Shown in pieces: positions 1 through 12,424 of a stretch of 64,000 bases of DNA. Positions within the stretch are counted from its first letter, which is position 1, and every line of letters starts with the position of its first letter. Where the stretch lies: NCBI GenBank assembly GCA_009760855.2, contig WPIO01000067.1, positions 741,501 to 805,500 of the forward strand, in the 5' to 3' direction. Origin of the DNA: Cristatella mucedo (lineage: Eukaryota > Bryozoa > Phylactolaemata > Cristatellidae). The notes beneath the pieces were generated by a model, which was not told the origin of the DNA, did not search any database, and saw nothing but the letters and a program-made list of their open reading frames with translations. The translations under genes were made by a program, and so were the position numbers.

Positions 1-479
1 TTCAGTCGCAGCCACTTACGAATTCAGCATCACTGTTTGCCGCCAAAAGAATAGCCCACAGGAGTAGGGCTAACATCACGGTTGTGAATTTTCTAAATGA
101 CAGAAACAATATTTTATCAGGATACTTTACTCGCTGCCGCTGGCAGGTAAGCTTGTTCAATGGTGCATAGCGACTGCAATAGTTTGAGCCTGTTCTTTAA
201 TGCTTACCCCAGGCTGCTAGAGCGTGGCGTACCATGAAGGTATAACCGAGTATGACAGCAATATATATATATCAATTTCCAGCACTATCGAATTTATTTT
301 TCCGAAAATCTTCATCACAGATTCTTGGAAGAAGCGAACACCAGCATAGCTGCAAAAGGATTTCATTGGCCAAGCGATTAGGCTGGCTTCTTTGGCACTC
401 AGGCTCACCGTGCACATCGATCACTAAGGAGGCTTGTTTCAATCGTAAACGGGTTGCCTGGAACATTGTCCAATTATCG

Positions 480-2085
480 GTGAGCCGATGGCACAAGAAT
501 ATGCGGGAGCCCCTGAGATGACTTGTCAATGCAAGTGGTATACAAGATTGACATACTTTTTGAGCAAGAAGTAATGAGTGCTAAAGTGCCAGCACCTGCG
601 CTTCTGCATTTTGTAGTCCGTCTCAAGTAATTCTAGCATTTTTATAAGAGATCGGAGCCAGCTGAAGGAACGTATTGACGATCCTTAGTTTCCAAGCCTA
701 TGTGCGAGCGACCCAAGCTCGATGAAAATTTTTTGAAAATCAATTTTTGACATTGCCACAGCTAAGTGCTTCATCTTGCATTCGACTATCATGGCGATCA
801 ATTTCCCAAGTATTTTTATGAAATAAAACCTAACGTTGAGATAGCTGATATCGTAATCTTTAAATCAAAGGGTAATGTGTCATGTTCGTTCGTGCTTCCG
901 TCCGATCGTACTGCCGTCGGTCAGTTTGTATTTCTTATGCTATCGGTTTTCCTAAGCTATTTCTTATGCTGGTAATTTTCAGCTGATTTGATACAAGCAT
1001 TACCCGGGCCACAAGTTGCTCAACACTTTGAAATTACTGCACGCGTAATTCTTTTTTCAGGCACAACACGTAATCCTATTTCATTCTGTTTACCACAGAG
1101 TGCATGTTGAACCAATTTAATACTTTTTAAAAAATAAGCTTGCCCAGCTTGTGGTGATAAGCCAGATAAACCGTTTCACTTCGCAAATAGCGTGCTTTGT
1201 CGTACCACATTATTGATGTTAAGAGATGCATCACGTTGCGTCGATGAGACTTGGAGAATTTGATTCTCAAGTTCTCATTAGAAACTAAGTGGTCCGCACC
1301 CGGTCAGTAATTGATGCCCATGCTGCAAAGGCAACACGTGCAAGCAAAATACCAAGTGTCAGCGCTCAAATGTGCGAAATTCAAATATTTCACGGTATAT
1401 AGTCAAGAAAACCCTAAGTCGGCGTGGGTACCAATGTTGTGGACTCTGGAAATTCGTAGTTATCTAGCGTGGGTAACATATTCAAGCTGAATACGATGAT
1501 TCAACCAGCTTTTACTCCTGTTTCCAGATAGAAGTATGTACACTAAAGACTCTATGTCATACCGCATTCGTACATCGGCTCAGCAGAACCGTTTAACTTT
1601 AAATGACTCTTGGTAATTTCTTGTTGAACAGTGTTCACTTCTGAATGCAAAGACGTCTGAATACAATGCTTATTAGGCATGCAATACGATATCAATCACC
1701 CATAAATAGCATGCTGTGTCTAGTCATTTCAAATCTACTGTCTCACAGGGTTTCGCTCTTGATTCTTTGACTATGTAATTCACTTCGCCCTTGCAAGAAT
1801 ATTACTATGCAATATTAAAGATACGATTTTTATGGTTCAGTGTGAACTACCTCATTTCGGGGCATATTGCATTAAAATAAGAGTAATTACGTCAATGAAA
1901 CTTTTAAGATCTCAATTTCTTCTTTGGCACGTCGCGTATGCAATGAAAGAAAGGTTCTCACATTTTTATTGGTAAAGTGGTAGTGCTAACTGAGATTGCA
2001 CAGTAAAATGTGACATGCCCAGTTTCGAATCGTAAAATGACAAGGATAGCGTCATAACGAATGGTTAGGCATTGGTCAAACGAGT
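480..2085. repeat. Diverged tandem unit R1 (about 2 kb family)
   Basis: Shares ordered blocks with the three following units. Examples are the aatatgcgg block (near 500), the caagttgctca...gaaattactgcac block (near 1012), gagacttggagaa (1247) and the ...gactatgtaattcacttcgcccttgcaag block (near 1770). I do not recognise a function. The left edge is uncertain and may extend to position 1. No conserved long ORF spans it. Confidence 0.6.
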
Positions 2086-2412
2086 AAGCTAGCGCCTCTG
2101 CATCTCCACATTATTAAACATAGTTGTATCCACGGGCGGCGGCCATGGTTACCGTCGCAAAGTTAACCTGGCACACTGTCCATGCTTCTGGCACTAGGCA
2201 AATATGCGGGATACAAGCACTTTAGATAAGGCGTCACCGCAAATTCCGGTAAAGCAAATTCATATGCGTTTCCGGCAGGAAGCAGCGACAACCAAAGTGC
2301 CAGTAGCTTCGCTTCTCGGTTCGGTAGTACGCCTACGAGCATTTCTCAGCTGTTTGAGAAATACCGAAGAAAACTAACCAAGCATGCGGAGGAACGTGAC
2401 TTTCCAGAGCTA

Positions 2413-2520
2413 TAATAACAATAATATGCACTTGATCGGCGACCTCAGAGAACTCAATCTCTTTCTAGGCGCTTCGCATTTGCTGCAAAGGGAAATACGA
2501 TTGAATGGTGATTAATATAA
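2413..2520 (-). mobile_element. LINE-A 3' fragment
   Basis: Only the 3' terminal hairpin region (gcacttgatcggcgacctcagagaac...ggcgcttcgcatttgctgcaaagg) next to a short AT-rich (ATT)n-like tail. Inserted in tandem unit R2; severely 5' truncated. Confidence 0.75.
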
Positions 2521-3045
2521 TTGCTGCGTCCTACCAAGACGTTCTGAATGAGCACCTTATTTGTGCTTGGATGACTGGCTGATAAAACTTAATATGGCTC
2601 TCAGTTTGGTATATTGACTGCGTCTCAGCAAACAATTTCCCTGGCACAAAACGTGGTAAGAAACCACCTGATCGTGTCCTCTCCAATACCAGACGTGGAC
2701 TCCTTCATCGGTCCGCCCAACGGTCCGTCGAAAGTGAATAAATTATATTGGAGAATATGGCTACTAAGCAAGTGCAGGCAGTGAGCTGACCGCTTCTTCA
2801 GGCTTAACGTTACCAAGCTGACCAACAGCACGGTTGCTTCCCTCCGCTGAGAACTGGGCCGACGCCTTGGCGCTATGAAGCAAAACTTCGCTAACAAGTA
2901 GCTTGCTAAAGGCTTACGTTATGCAGCTTTGATGCAAAGGGCATCAAGGCACCGCTCATTACCCGGGTACACAGACGCTTGAGCTACAACCATAAACCGT
3001 AGGACCGAAACTGACGCTCGAGCCTGGGACCGAAAGTCGGGCGTA

Positions 3046-3440
3046 ATAACTCATAATAATAATTATATAAAAATGCAAATGCACTTGATACAGCGCCATC
3101 AGATAACTCAATCTCTTTCTAGGCGCTTTATATTTACTGCAAAGGTAAATACAATTGAATGCTAAGTGATACCATGCTTGAGAAACAACATGAATAACAT
3201 AGTTAGTGGTGACATGCACAGTGTCAGAACGCAAGTGTGGTTAGTGGCAGCATGCACAGTGTCAGCACGCATAAGCACATGAAGGAAAAATCACGGGACC
3301 TACTTAATGCTGTCCTAAATAGGTGTGTTTTTAAGTTCTTTTTAAATGTGGTCAAGTCAGGGCATGTTCCGACGCATGTCGGGAGGGAGTTCCAGGCTAT
3401 GGGAGCACATAAACTAAATGCGTGGTTCCCACAAAACCTA
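3046..3440 (-). mobile_element. LINE-A 3' fragment with ORF end
   Basis: Contains the (ATT)n tail, the 3' hairpin, the 3' UTR with repeated tgacatgcacagtgtcag blocks and the end of the coding region. The minus-strand frame reads AWNSLPTCVGTCPDLTTFKK then NLKTHLFRTA, the conserved C-terminus of LINE-A ORF2. The 5' end is truncated, with the surrounding unit R2 continuing beyond it. Confidence 0.85.
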
Positions 3441-6164
3441 CGGTAACTCTTCGTTGTCGAAAGGGACCACCATGCCAATGGTGATTGCGGTCGTCTTATC
3501 CCGATGAACTTGCAGATCTGATCACACTCAGTTCACTGCAACACTCAGCGACAGGTTGCTCAAAATTTTGAAAACTATTGCACACATACTTATTAGGTCA
3601 AAGATAAAACCTAGCCCTATTATAGAATTTCCAGCTCCGCAAACTATTAACCAGTTTAAGTACTTTGATAAAAGAGTTGGTCACATTTGCATTTAAAAGC
3701 TACGGGGATTTAAGCATTTTAACGCGTGATGTTTCGTCACATGAAACTTTCTGTCAGGAAATTTCACGCTCTGTTGGAGAGACTTGGAGAAATATTTATA
3801 AACTTACAAATGAAATCAAGTAGAATGTCACAGTTAATAAAACGTGTCTATGCCACCAAGGCAAAGAGTTGCAAGCAATACAGAGTAGTAAAGCACGATT
3901 GTGTGAAAGTCAAAGCTTTCAGGATTTACTGTTTAAAGACACTCTGCTGACATTGATACCTATTTTATGGCCTACCCATCATATTGTTCTTTAGCGGAGT
4001 CTGTAAGAGATTTGAAAGCTATACTAGGACTCACCATGTTTTCCAGGTTACTCAAGAGAGAGGTCTACTAATCCTCTTGTTACCAGATGCCATAATGTGC
4101 ACGGAAGACTCTTCGTCACACGGCATGCGTATATTGGCTCAGCTGAGCAGTGTAACTTGAATTGCTAGAGCTAGTTTCTTTTCGAACAGTCTCCTCTTTT
4201 GCATAAAAAGAAATCCGGCTATATCTTTTTTTATGAATCATCCAATATTGTCTATATCACCCACATACAGCATGAACATTATCTAGTCGATTTAAGGCAA
4301 CAATCTCAGAGGATTTCACTCTTGAGTCAATGACTATGTAATCCACTTCGCACTTGCAAGGATATTACTATTTGATAACAATACGATTTTTTACGGTTCA
4401 ATAGAACTGTAGAGCCTCTCCGGGCACTTTGGATCAGCATAAAAGTGATTACGGCAACACTGAAATACTGTAATACTGGGCACAGCTGTAATACTGCCGA
4501 GATTTTTTAGTAGAACTTGCAAAGATCTTCATTTTTTCCTAGGCATGTCCCATATGGAGAAAACGAAGAGTTCTCGAACTATCATTGGTAAAATAACATT
4601 GGTGAAAATGAATACATTGGTAAAGATGACGCGCTTGGTGTCAAAATGTAAGATGACAAGCCGAGAGTCTTCACCTCAAGTTTTCATAGACCATACGACT
4701 AAGCTATTTCCTGTGGATCTCCACATTATTTAGCAAACTGGTTACCGAGTGCTGCGGCTACTGCTGCTGTAAAGTGAGCCTATCACATTTTCCATGCAGC
4801 AGTGACGTGGCTTTAAGAAATTATGCGGGACAATAGCACTTTAAATGACACGACACCGCAAATTCCGGTAAAGCATATTCATATACTTTTCCGGCAGGAA
4901 GCAGCGAATGCCAAAGTGCAAGTAGCTTTGCTTCTCCGTTCGGTGCCAGACCTCAAGCATTTCTTGGCTGCTTAGCAAACCCGGAGTGAGCTAGTCAAGC
5001 ATGCTGAGGAACGTGACTTTCCAGACCTGGCTGCATCCTACCAAATCGTTCTGAACGAGAACCTTATTTGTGATTGGATGACTGGCTGATACAACTTACT
5101 CTGGTTCTCAGTTCGGTATATTGACTACGTGTCAGCACAAGCTTTCGCGACAAAAACTTCCTAAAATATCACCAGATCACATCCTCTTCAATGAAACACA
5201 TCGATGCCCTCATCCATCCGTACTTCGGTCCGTAGATGCGTAATTGAATTTTATTTGAAAATCGGACGATTGGAAATTCGCAGATAGTGACCCGTCCTCC
5301 CACTCGGGTTAAGCTTAGCAGTATTGGATGAAGGGAGGTGGCTACTCTCCGTGGAGAACCGGGTACACAGATCGGGACTGCAGCATACCGCATCGCTTAC
5401 ATAGAGTTTCTGCTTAGAGCTTCCGGTGCGCAGCCTTGATGCCAACGGTATCATGGTGCTGCTCATTAACCGGGCAGCAAGACCAGAGTGCTCCTATGAC
5501 GATGAAACGTAGGACAGGCACTGACGCCAGACACTGGGACCGAGAGTCACGAGCGATACTAGCTAAGTCCGTGATGTTCTGTTCTGGGGCTTTTACGAAC
5601 GCATCCTCGTCGTTGTCGAATGGTACCACAGCATTGATGAGAATTGCTGTTTTTCGATCCCGGCCACCTTAATGTACCTGTCATTCACAGTCCCATTTAG
5701 TATCCAGCAGCTGTCGGTCACAGGTTGCTTGAGGCTTAGAAATTACTATGCACATATTTCTTTACTAGCATAAAAAATGAGTAGTTAGGTTATTTTCAGC
5801 TTTGCAAAAATGAAGCAAATAGTAATACTATTTATTATTGTTTTAGTAGGAAATTTCTTGAAGTGTCACGGTGAGTCTTAGAGAAATAGTCGTAATTTTG
5901 CATTTACAATGAAATAGGTTCGCACCCGTCAAAAATATTAACTCACTAGATGTCATTAAGTGTATAATCTCTTTGCTGAGTCGCAATATAATTACTCATC
6001 TATTAAAGGTCACTAGTTGAAGTGCAGGGTACCTCCCTGACATGGCACAGAGATTAAAGACGAATAACTTTCTCGAATCCATTTAAAGATATGCCACTAA
6101 TGGCAAACCAACCCACTAAATGGGAAGTGTCAATGCTCAATTGTCTGAACATCAGCACTTTAAG

Positions 6165-6938
6165 GATGATATTCATTCAGAAGACTGCCTCTACAGCTAG
6201 CTATCACATCCGATCCCTATCCAAGATTAGAAGCTGTCTCCCACAGTGGCTTGTAAAAAATTTAACTAGCTCTTTAGTTCTGTCTCGGCTTGATTATTGT
6301 AATTCCCCTTTGGCTGGGCTACCAAAGAAAGCTATAATGCCACTACAGTGGACTATGAATATGGCTGCAAGGCTGGTCTTCAAGTTCCAGCGGTTTGAGC
6401 ACGTGTCACCGTTGCTGAAAGAGCTAGGATGGTTGCCGGTTGAGCAAAGGATACAGAGCAAAGTTCTTACGCTGACCTACATGGCCCACCACGGCTTGGC
6501 TCCTTCGTACCTATCTGAACTGCTGCATCAGTTTCAGCCTGTGCGCCCTCAGGTCCGGTGTGGACAATAAATTAGCTGTCCCATTCCTCCGCTTAAAGAC
6601 AGTTGGCGAAAGAAGCTTTAGCTCTGCAGTTCCTAGACTGTGGAACTCGCTTCCACAATTCTTACGCAACAACATCTACTCTCCAACTGCCGACTATGGC
6701 ACATCTTTTTCAGCTGTCCTGAACTGCTACTTCTATGCTACTCACTACCTCAACTGCTCTCCGAATTCTGCTATGCTTCCCACTTTCTCTTTGTTGCGTG
6801 AGACGAAGTCTTTTGGCTACCGAATGCCGCTTAGGCTGTGAGTGCTCTATAAAAAACTCTCCTGCCTAACCCATATCATCTTTATGACTTTGTGGAGTTA
6901 CTGATGGAGATACATTACATTACATTACATTCATGAGA
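6165..6938 (+). mobile_element. LINE-B 3' part
   Basis: Encodes the C-terminal part of a non-LTR retrotransposon ORF2: VLSRLDYCNSPLAGLPKKA, LLKELGWLPVEQRIQSKVLT, GLAPSYLSELL, then after a frame change RSFSSAVPRLWNSLPQFLR. The 3' UTR ends gagatacattacattacatt. The stop and frameshift near 6568 show decay. This is the LINE-B family: CR1/L2-like by its protein, with a pentanucleotide tail. Confidence 0.88.
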
Positions 6939-7378
6939 AACGACCGATTCTGCATTGTAGAATTATTTATGATATGCACATCCTTATCTATCCAGGCGTC
7001 AGTAAGATGTTTGATTAAATGCTAGAATCAACATGAGTTCGTGGGTACTCAAGGGCCCGATGTCTTACTTCCCATGTAACCGCAAGCATTTACATTCATT
7101 GGATACCCCTTATCTTCGCTTATGCATATACCTGATTAGAAAAACTGCATGCCACTGTGTAACTAATAAAAGTAATAATTCCTTTCAATATATTCCCCAC
7201 GGAGAAATCGATCTCTTTCTAGACCCTGTACATTAGCCCACTTACAATACACACTGTTCTAAACGGTTCAAGGTTAAATGTGACGTACCCTGTGTCAACG
7301 CATATTATGACACACACATTGTCTCAACGAAGGGATTGCAATTACCATCGAAACATTCTGGCTATTCTAGAAATATAT

Positions 7379-7525
7379 ATTTCATTTGTGTTTGTATTTG
7401 TATAGTGCCCCGAGGGGAAAATCTGTATTCTGGCGCTTCACATATGCCTCGGGGCTTGAGTCCACAACCTCAGCCAGACATTTGTTGATAGGAGCACCTT
7501 ACCCGCTTGATAAAACCATATATCT
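7379..7525 (-). mobile_element. SINE-1 copy
   Basis: Minus-strand tRNA-like head followed by a LINE-A-like tail. The B box region reads (complement) ctcaagccccgaggcatatg, as in the better copies at 37.8 and 41.6 kb. The tail ends in a tttcatttg complement. Several substitutions and a small insertion near 7390 suggest age. Confidence 0.7.
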
Positions 7526-7545
7526 ACCGTGTCATAGACGTTGGT

Positions 7546-9200
7546 TACCTTGGTCTGCTACTGTTATTACGGTTAAGTGAGCGTGGAACTTCGTCCCTAC
7601 GTCAATGTGATATCGTTAGGAAATTAGACAGGATGCAGCCACTTTAAATTACAGATCACCTCAAGTTCTGGATTAAAAAAGGTCATCTGCTAGGTCGGTA
7701 AGAAGTAGCGAGCGCCAAATTTCTAGTTGTTAGGCTCATGCATTTCGTAGTCAGGCTACAGCGATTCTCAGCTTTTTGGAAAACGCCCAGAGCCAGCTAG
7801 TGGCCGCTATAGAGGATCTCAACTTTACATGTCACGAGACCTGAAAGCTCTAAACGGAATACTGACTCGTTCTAATGCGGCAGCTGACTGGCTGAAAACC
7901 GCTTATGCGATTCGCATTTAAAAATTGTCCTATGTCTATACACACAATTTTATGAAGTTAACTCCCAGTGCGGCGACCGGAGCTTGTGCATCTGGCTGTG
8001 GATGGATGAGGTAACGTCTGTGCCTCAGTTCCAGGTCCTTCGACTCGTGCTAATTACGATACCGACGAAATTACCTTTTCAGTGCTTAGTCTAACGCAGA
8101 AATGGACCACATGTATCTCTAGGTCTGGTAATTCACACATTTATTTCCTCGCTCGAGCTAATAAACAAACCCTAATTATCAGTAGCAGCCTAGTAAAGGT
8201 TAACCATAGTTAATAATTTCATGAGAAATGTGTTAATTATTCAGATACAAACTACGACACACGATTTATTTTACTAAAAACGTGTCTAGGTCTATACAAC
8301 TTTCTGACTTGCAACTTTTCATAAATCTGTCGATGAGATTTGGAGAAATAATATCAAAATTTAACCTGAAATCAAACAGGTTTGCATACATTTCGTAATA
8401 GGTACCACAGTCGTTCTGGCAAGAACTAAACTCAATAAGATCGCTTCACATTTTTGACGTACGAAGCTTCCCTAAACGATTTATCGTTTCGAAGACAATG
8501 TGTAAATTATATTATAGTTTGCGGTCTACCTATGCCTCACCATTCAGACATTGGTGAGACATTTGGGTTCAACTTTAGGTATCCCAACGTTTGCAGGAAG
8601 CTTAAAGCCAAGGTTTCTAACCACTCATGTTGGCCTACGACTTTGTAAACACTGAAGACAAATCTTCACAGTTTCTTCATATAATTTCTTGGCTGAATTG
8701 CATGCATTTGAAAATAGAGCTAATTCTATGAATATCTTACACTGACTCAAGCAAAGCTAATAATGCATTATATTTATTTGGATGGATGTCATCTCATACA
8801 GACTTTGGTAAATTTCATAGCAAATGTAAAAACACTGTATTCAGCTTTAACTCTTTATAGTTTGACTGTTTGTTTTAAAATTTAATTTCAGCGATTGTAT
8901 TTCAGCGATTCTTCAATTCACGCATGTCTTTCCAATCGGAAGTAAGCTTTGTATGTTGACTGTCATCCAGTGACTCCTTTCGTGTAAACTGAGATTAGCC
9001 TTAAAGCTAAACTCTGCTTCAATTTGTACTTACTCTAATTAACTCTTTTTTACATCGAGTAACTTGTTTCACTTTGCTTGAGTCCCACTTGCTTCTACTC
9101 TCAGTTTAAGCGTTTATTTTCGAGTAAAATTGATTATCATGTTTGTCTTTTCAGAGCGATAATTCATCATGTCATACCCAATCAAGACATTACCAAGGAT
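7546..9200. repeat. Diverged tandem unit R4
   Basis: Weaker match to R1-R3: agccactttaaattacagatcacctc... (near 7637), gtaagaagtagcgagcgccaaa (near 7699), the block near 8015-8065 related to R2 3005-3050, and gatgagatttggagaaata (near 8334). The right edge cannot be set by eye. Confidence 0.5.
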
Positions 9201-10310
9201 GTACAAAACTACAAAACTAAGCAAATGCGTCCCATTTTAGTCTGATATTAACTATTGAGTTTGTATTGTAGTCATTCGCTGATGATATTGGACAGATTTG
9301 GTTTAGCACGAGGAAACTGTATACGAACTTTAGCTTTGGATTTGGCTAAAATACTATTTTTAATGCCATGCCTCGAATGCTATGACATTGTTCGAGATTA
9401 AACTAGCTCTTAACATTTTTTTCGAATTCGGCATTTGTGAGGGCAGAAAACTGACGATGTCCTTGCCACTAGCATACGTTGGAGCGTCGGAACTATTTTT
9501 TCACAAAATATCCTACGATTAACCGTAGATAGATCATAACCATGTAACCAAGGCTAAATGGAAATGCTGACTTAATGCAAGGCTGGAAATTAAAAAAACG
9601 GTCCCATTTAATAGCAATCCATTCTGAGCTCCACTACGTGGAATGTACACTTTAACCTTGCCTGAACAATGGCTATTTTTAAATTAGTAAAATATGTAGG
9701 ACCACTAGTTCCGTAGGGATCCAGCAATAAAATTAATAACGACTGGAGAAACGACTATGTAAAATCCAAATTTGCAACTACTATTCGTGAGGACCGAAGC
9801 AGCAAAGTCCATTTTTGAATCTCTAGACAGAAACGGGCCATCTTAAAACCTACCTCTGATAGCTGTAGTCTTAAATAAGCTTGTGTTGCCTGCTGCCCTT
9901 TGCTTAGTGTCCCAGATGTCCAAGTTTATCAGAGCCACATTCTAAATCTATGTAAGTCCTATTCAACATTTTTCAGATGATATTATCTTCACGGCTACTG
10001 TGAAGATAACGTTGTCTGAAAACACACACTATTCTCAAGGTGCTTTTTTCAAAGTAACTCTGATATTGAGAAAGCAGAGGGTAATTTTCTTGGTACATAA
10101 CCGAATTGCATGGCCGGTGACTGAAGGTATTGTCGGTCTCTTTCATGTATACTCGCTGAAACCAGTGGCTGCTCCCAGTCTTCTGGTGCCTTATTTTCTC
10201 TTCCAAAGTAGCAGGCATCCCTGTTGGGTCTTCTGTACTGCGACCGCCGACCAGTCCGGTGGAAGCCGCTGGGACGTGAACAGCAGACCCACTTGCAGCA
10301 GTTGCTTGCA
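8650..10310. other. No gene recognised
   Basis: AT-rich sequence with only short ORFs. The first part may still belong to tandem unit R4. Nothing between 9.2 and 10.3 kb matched another part of the window by eye. Confidence 0.4.
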
Positions 10311-10319
10311 GGCCCACGT

Positions 10320-10424
10320 GCTATCCATGGGGCCCGGGTCCGCGTTTACCAAATAAATGGTATCTGTCTGAGCCGCCTTGACCTGTGAGCGACTGTCCGC
10401 AAAAACGTAACAGTGGCGACGACG
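10320..10424 (+). mobile_element. Ty3/Gypsy LTR end and primer-binding site
   Basis: An AATAAA-containing stretch (aaataaatgg at about 10350) ends in acgtaaca and is followed directly by gtggcgacgacg (10413-10424). An LTR ending in CA followed by TGGCGACGA is the usual arrangement of LTR end and primer-binding site in animal Gypsy elements. The same junction appears on the other strand at 12.42 kb. The 5' limit of the LTR is not defined and no plus-strand gag could be recognised downstream. Confidence 0.5.
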
Positions 10425-10799
10425 ATTGGATTTGAACTAAACACTGCGTGTAATACGGTAGGATCTGATACAAGAGCTCCACCAGTGTCGAGGGTGCAGA
10501 CTTACATAGGATACTCTTCAATTGCTTCGAGGAGGATGTACCTCGAGAAACATATTGCCAAAGAGTCCCAACGAAATGTAATGGTCAGAAGTATCTTTCC
10601 GATGGAGGGGAACTCCATGCTAAAGTTGGAGGTGGCTCCTCTTATACAAGTGAAGCTCCAGCTACAGGACCTTGTTGCACTTGTTAGGAGGATTCTTCCT
10701 CTTGCATCTACCTCTGAGCCTGATGTGTGCTACATATGCGGCCGAGATTATGGTTTGGGCCGCATCCGTACTGGCTTCGATACTAACTAGAGTAATGAG

Positions 10800-11527
10800 A
10801 CACATACGATGATGTCTAAATTTTCTGGGCCACAACTGCCTGCCACAACGGTTTCAGAGCGCAGCAGGTGGCAGCGATGGTGGTGGAGCAGCCTGTGGTG
10901 GTGGCCTTTGAAGTAACGAACTCTGCGTCGGCGGCTCTCGAGGAGGCAGATGATTTTGCCCACGAAGTGATAGTGGTCCACGAAACGTAGAGCAAGGAGA
11001 CGGACCAGATGGCACGGGCCCAAGATGTGGTGGCCGAAAGACGTCGTTCAGCGAAACTGCTCGTCGCCAGACGACTAAAGAGGTCCGAGAGAGGACAGCA
11101 TTGGTGAAGGACAGTGAGACGGCGCTGGTGAAGGACATCAAGACGGCTGCGAATGCAGTCAGAGCGTCGACGATGACAACCCCCGAGACGCTGGCAGGTG
11201 CTACGACGGTCTGCACTGTGACTTCAACGCCGGCATGTGGTGCCAAGATGCTAGTTGGCAATACTAAGATGCCGGTCGGCGCTGCTACCAGGCTGGTTAG
11301 TGCTGCTAGGACTGCTACTGTGACGAGTAGAGCCAGCGACATGAACGTGGCCGCCAATTCAATGGGGACATTCGAAACCCGTGCTGCAGAAGGAGGAGGC
11401 ATGCACCTGATCCCTCGCAATGGGAGACGAGCGTTGCCTACGTCCCAGGTGTGGCTTAAAGCTAGTGGCCTATGTATCCAGCTTATCAATAAATGCCGTG
11501 GTTTAGTGTGCCTCCAACGAGCAGGTG
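10800..11527 (+). other. GC-richer stretch with Ala/Thr-rich ORF, possible LTR-like end
   Basis: A plus-strand ORF (11101-11535, 144 codons) is rich in Ala, Thr and Val (ATMTTPETLAGATTV-like composition), preceded by open stretches in other frames. It matches no domain I know. The end (aataaatgccgtgg... to ggtgttaca at about 11527) looks like the R-U5 end of an LTR, but no matching LTR partner was found. It could be a remnant of the Gypsy elements on either side. Confidence 0.3.
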
Positions 11528-11859
11528 TTACATAGCCTATAGGCCAGTGAGGACACTTTCCTGATGTCCTCTGAGTGGTGTGAATTTACTTCTCTGGCGA
11601 CTGCCTTTCCTGCCGCTCGCATAGGAAGCCGATCTTTCTAATCTTTCTATTCTTTCTAAGATCTCTCTAAGAAGATTCTAAGAACTTTTTTAATATGAAC
11701 TTGTATCACGCATATGTGGCATGCTGTATATGATGCTGCTGTAATGAGGGCATCTCTGCTGTTCGTGCTGCCTGGAGCCGCAAGAGGGGCATTCGTCCAC
11801 GGTTACCTACGAGTGTGGTCCGCTCATTCTGCCAATGGGAAACGGTTTCGCCAGTCGAA

Positions 11860-12424
11860 TGCTATGAACTTTTTGCCCGAGCTGCAACCTCTTTTGCTAC
11901 TGCTCTGCCGTCATTACAATGTCCAATGCTATCTTCAGTGTCAGACTCGTTACTGTCAATTGCCTTTGCTGAGTAGCATTGCACGAAAGGCCACATACCA
12001 GCTAATTTCGCAGACCTTTTCTGCAGGAATCGGTCGAATCCACAGTGCTGAGCCAGAAGATGCAAGGCGGCCACAAAAAATTCTCTCCCTGTTTCACCTG
12101 GTCGTTGATGATGACAGTAAAATTTGTACGTCTCAGCAATTTCCAGTGGTACGAGCATTACATGGTCCCTAAGTGCTTGCGTGGGCTCCAACCGGCTCTT
12201 ATCCGACGGCCGGTGATGCATGGCTGCTCAGCAGCTCGTGCGCCTCGTGCTCCAATAGAACTCAGGAATACGACTTTATGGCCATCTAACGTGATCACCC
12301 GAGCTAGCACATACCGTTTTAACAAATCCAGGTAATCACCGAACGCCTGCCTTCGCTAATCGAAGGAAATGAAACCGTTGCAGGTTGCAATGGGTCAACG
12401 AAAAAATCTAGCTCGTCGCCACTG
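11860..12424 (-). mobile_element. Ty3/Gypsy gag remnant with primer-binding site
   Basis: The minus strand begins at an LTR end (aataaca) and gtggcgacgagc at 12411-12422, then runs into a decayed gag. The matrix/capsid region reads EIAETYKFYCHHQRPGE, then FFVAALHLLAQHCGF, the pattern of Gypsy capsid C-terminal regions. Further on, after a frame change, LTLKIALDIVMTAEQ matches the end of such gag proteins. Frameshifts and stops are frequent, so it is not functional. No protease or polymerase follows. Confidence 0.72.

Larger units (their letters stand above)
2086..4700. repeat. Diverged tandem unit R2, with two LINE-A insertions
   Basis: Same block order as R1 and R3: caaattccggtaaagca (near 2240), the long tggatgactggctgata region (near 2568), gacaggttgctcaaaatttt (near 3550), gagacttggagaa (3778) and gactatgtaatccacttcgc (near 4330). 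LINE-A fragments at 2.41-2.52 and 3.05-3.44 kb are absent from R3 at the equivalent places, so they inserted after the units separated. Confidence 0.65.
4701..7545. repeat. Diverged tandem unit R3, with LINE-B and SINE-1 insertions
   Basis: Blocks match R2: ccgcaaattccggtaaagca (near 4855), aggaacgtgactttccaga (near 5010), tggatgactggctgata (near 5076), cacaggttgcttgaggctta (near 5720) and gagtcttagagaaatagtc (near 5872). A LINE-B copy (6.17-6.94 kb) and a SINE-1 copy (7.38-7.53 kb) interrupt it. R2-R3 similarity is strongest around 2.2-3.05 against 4.8-5.55 kb. Confidence 0.65.

Noticed and set aside
10000-10356. Overlapping ORFs of 114-118 codons on both strands next to the Gypsy LTR end
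   Set aside because: They run into the putative LTR and resemble no Gypsy protein; treated as chance ORFs.
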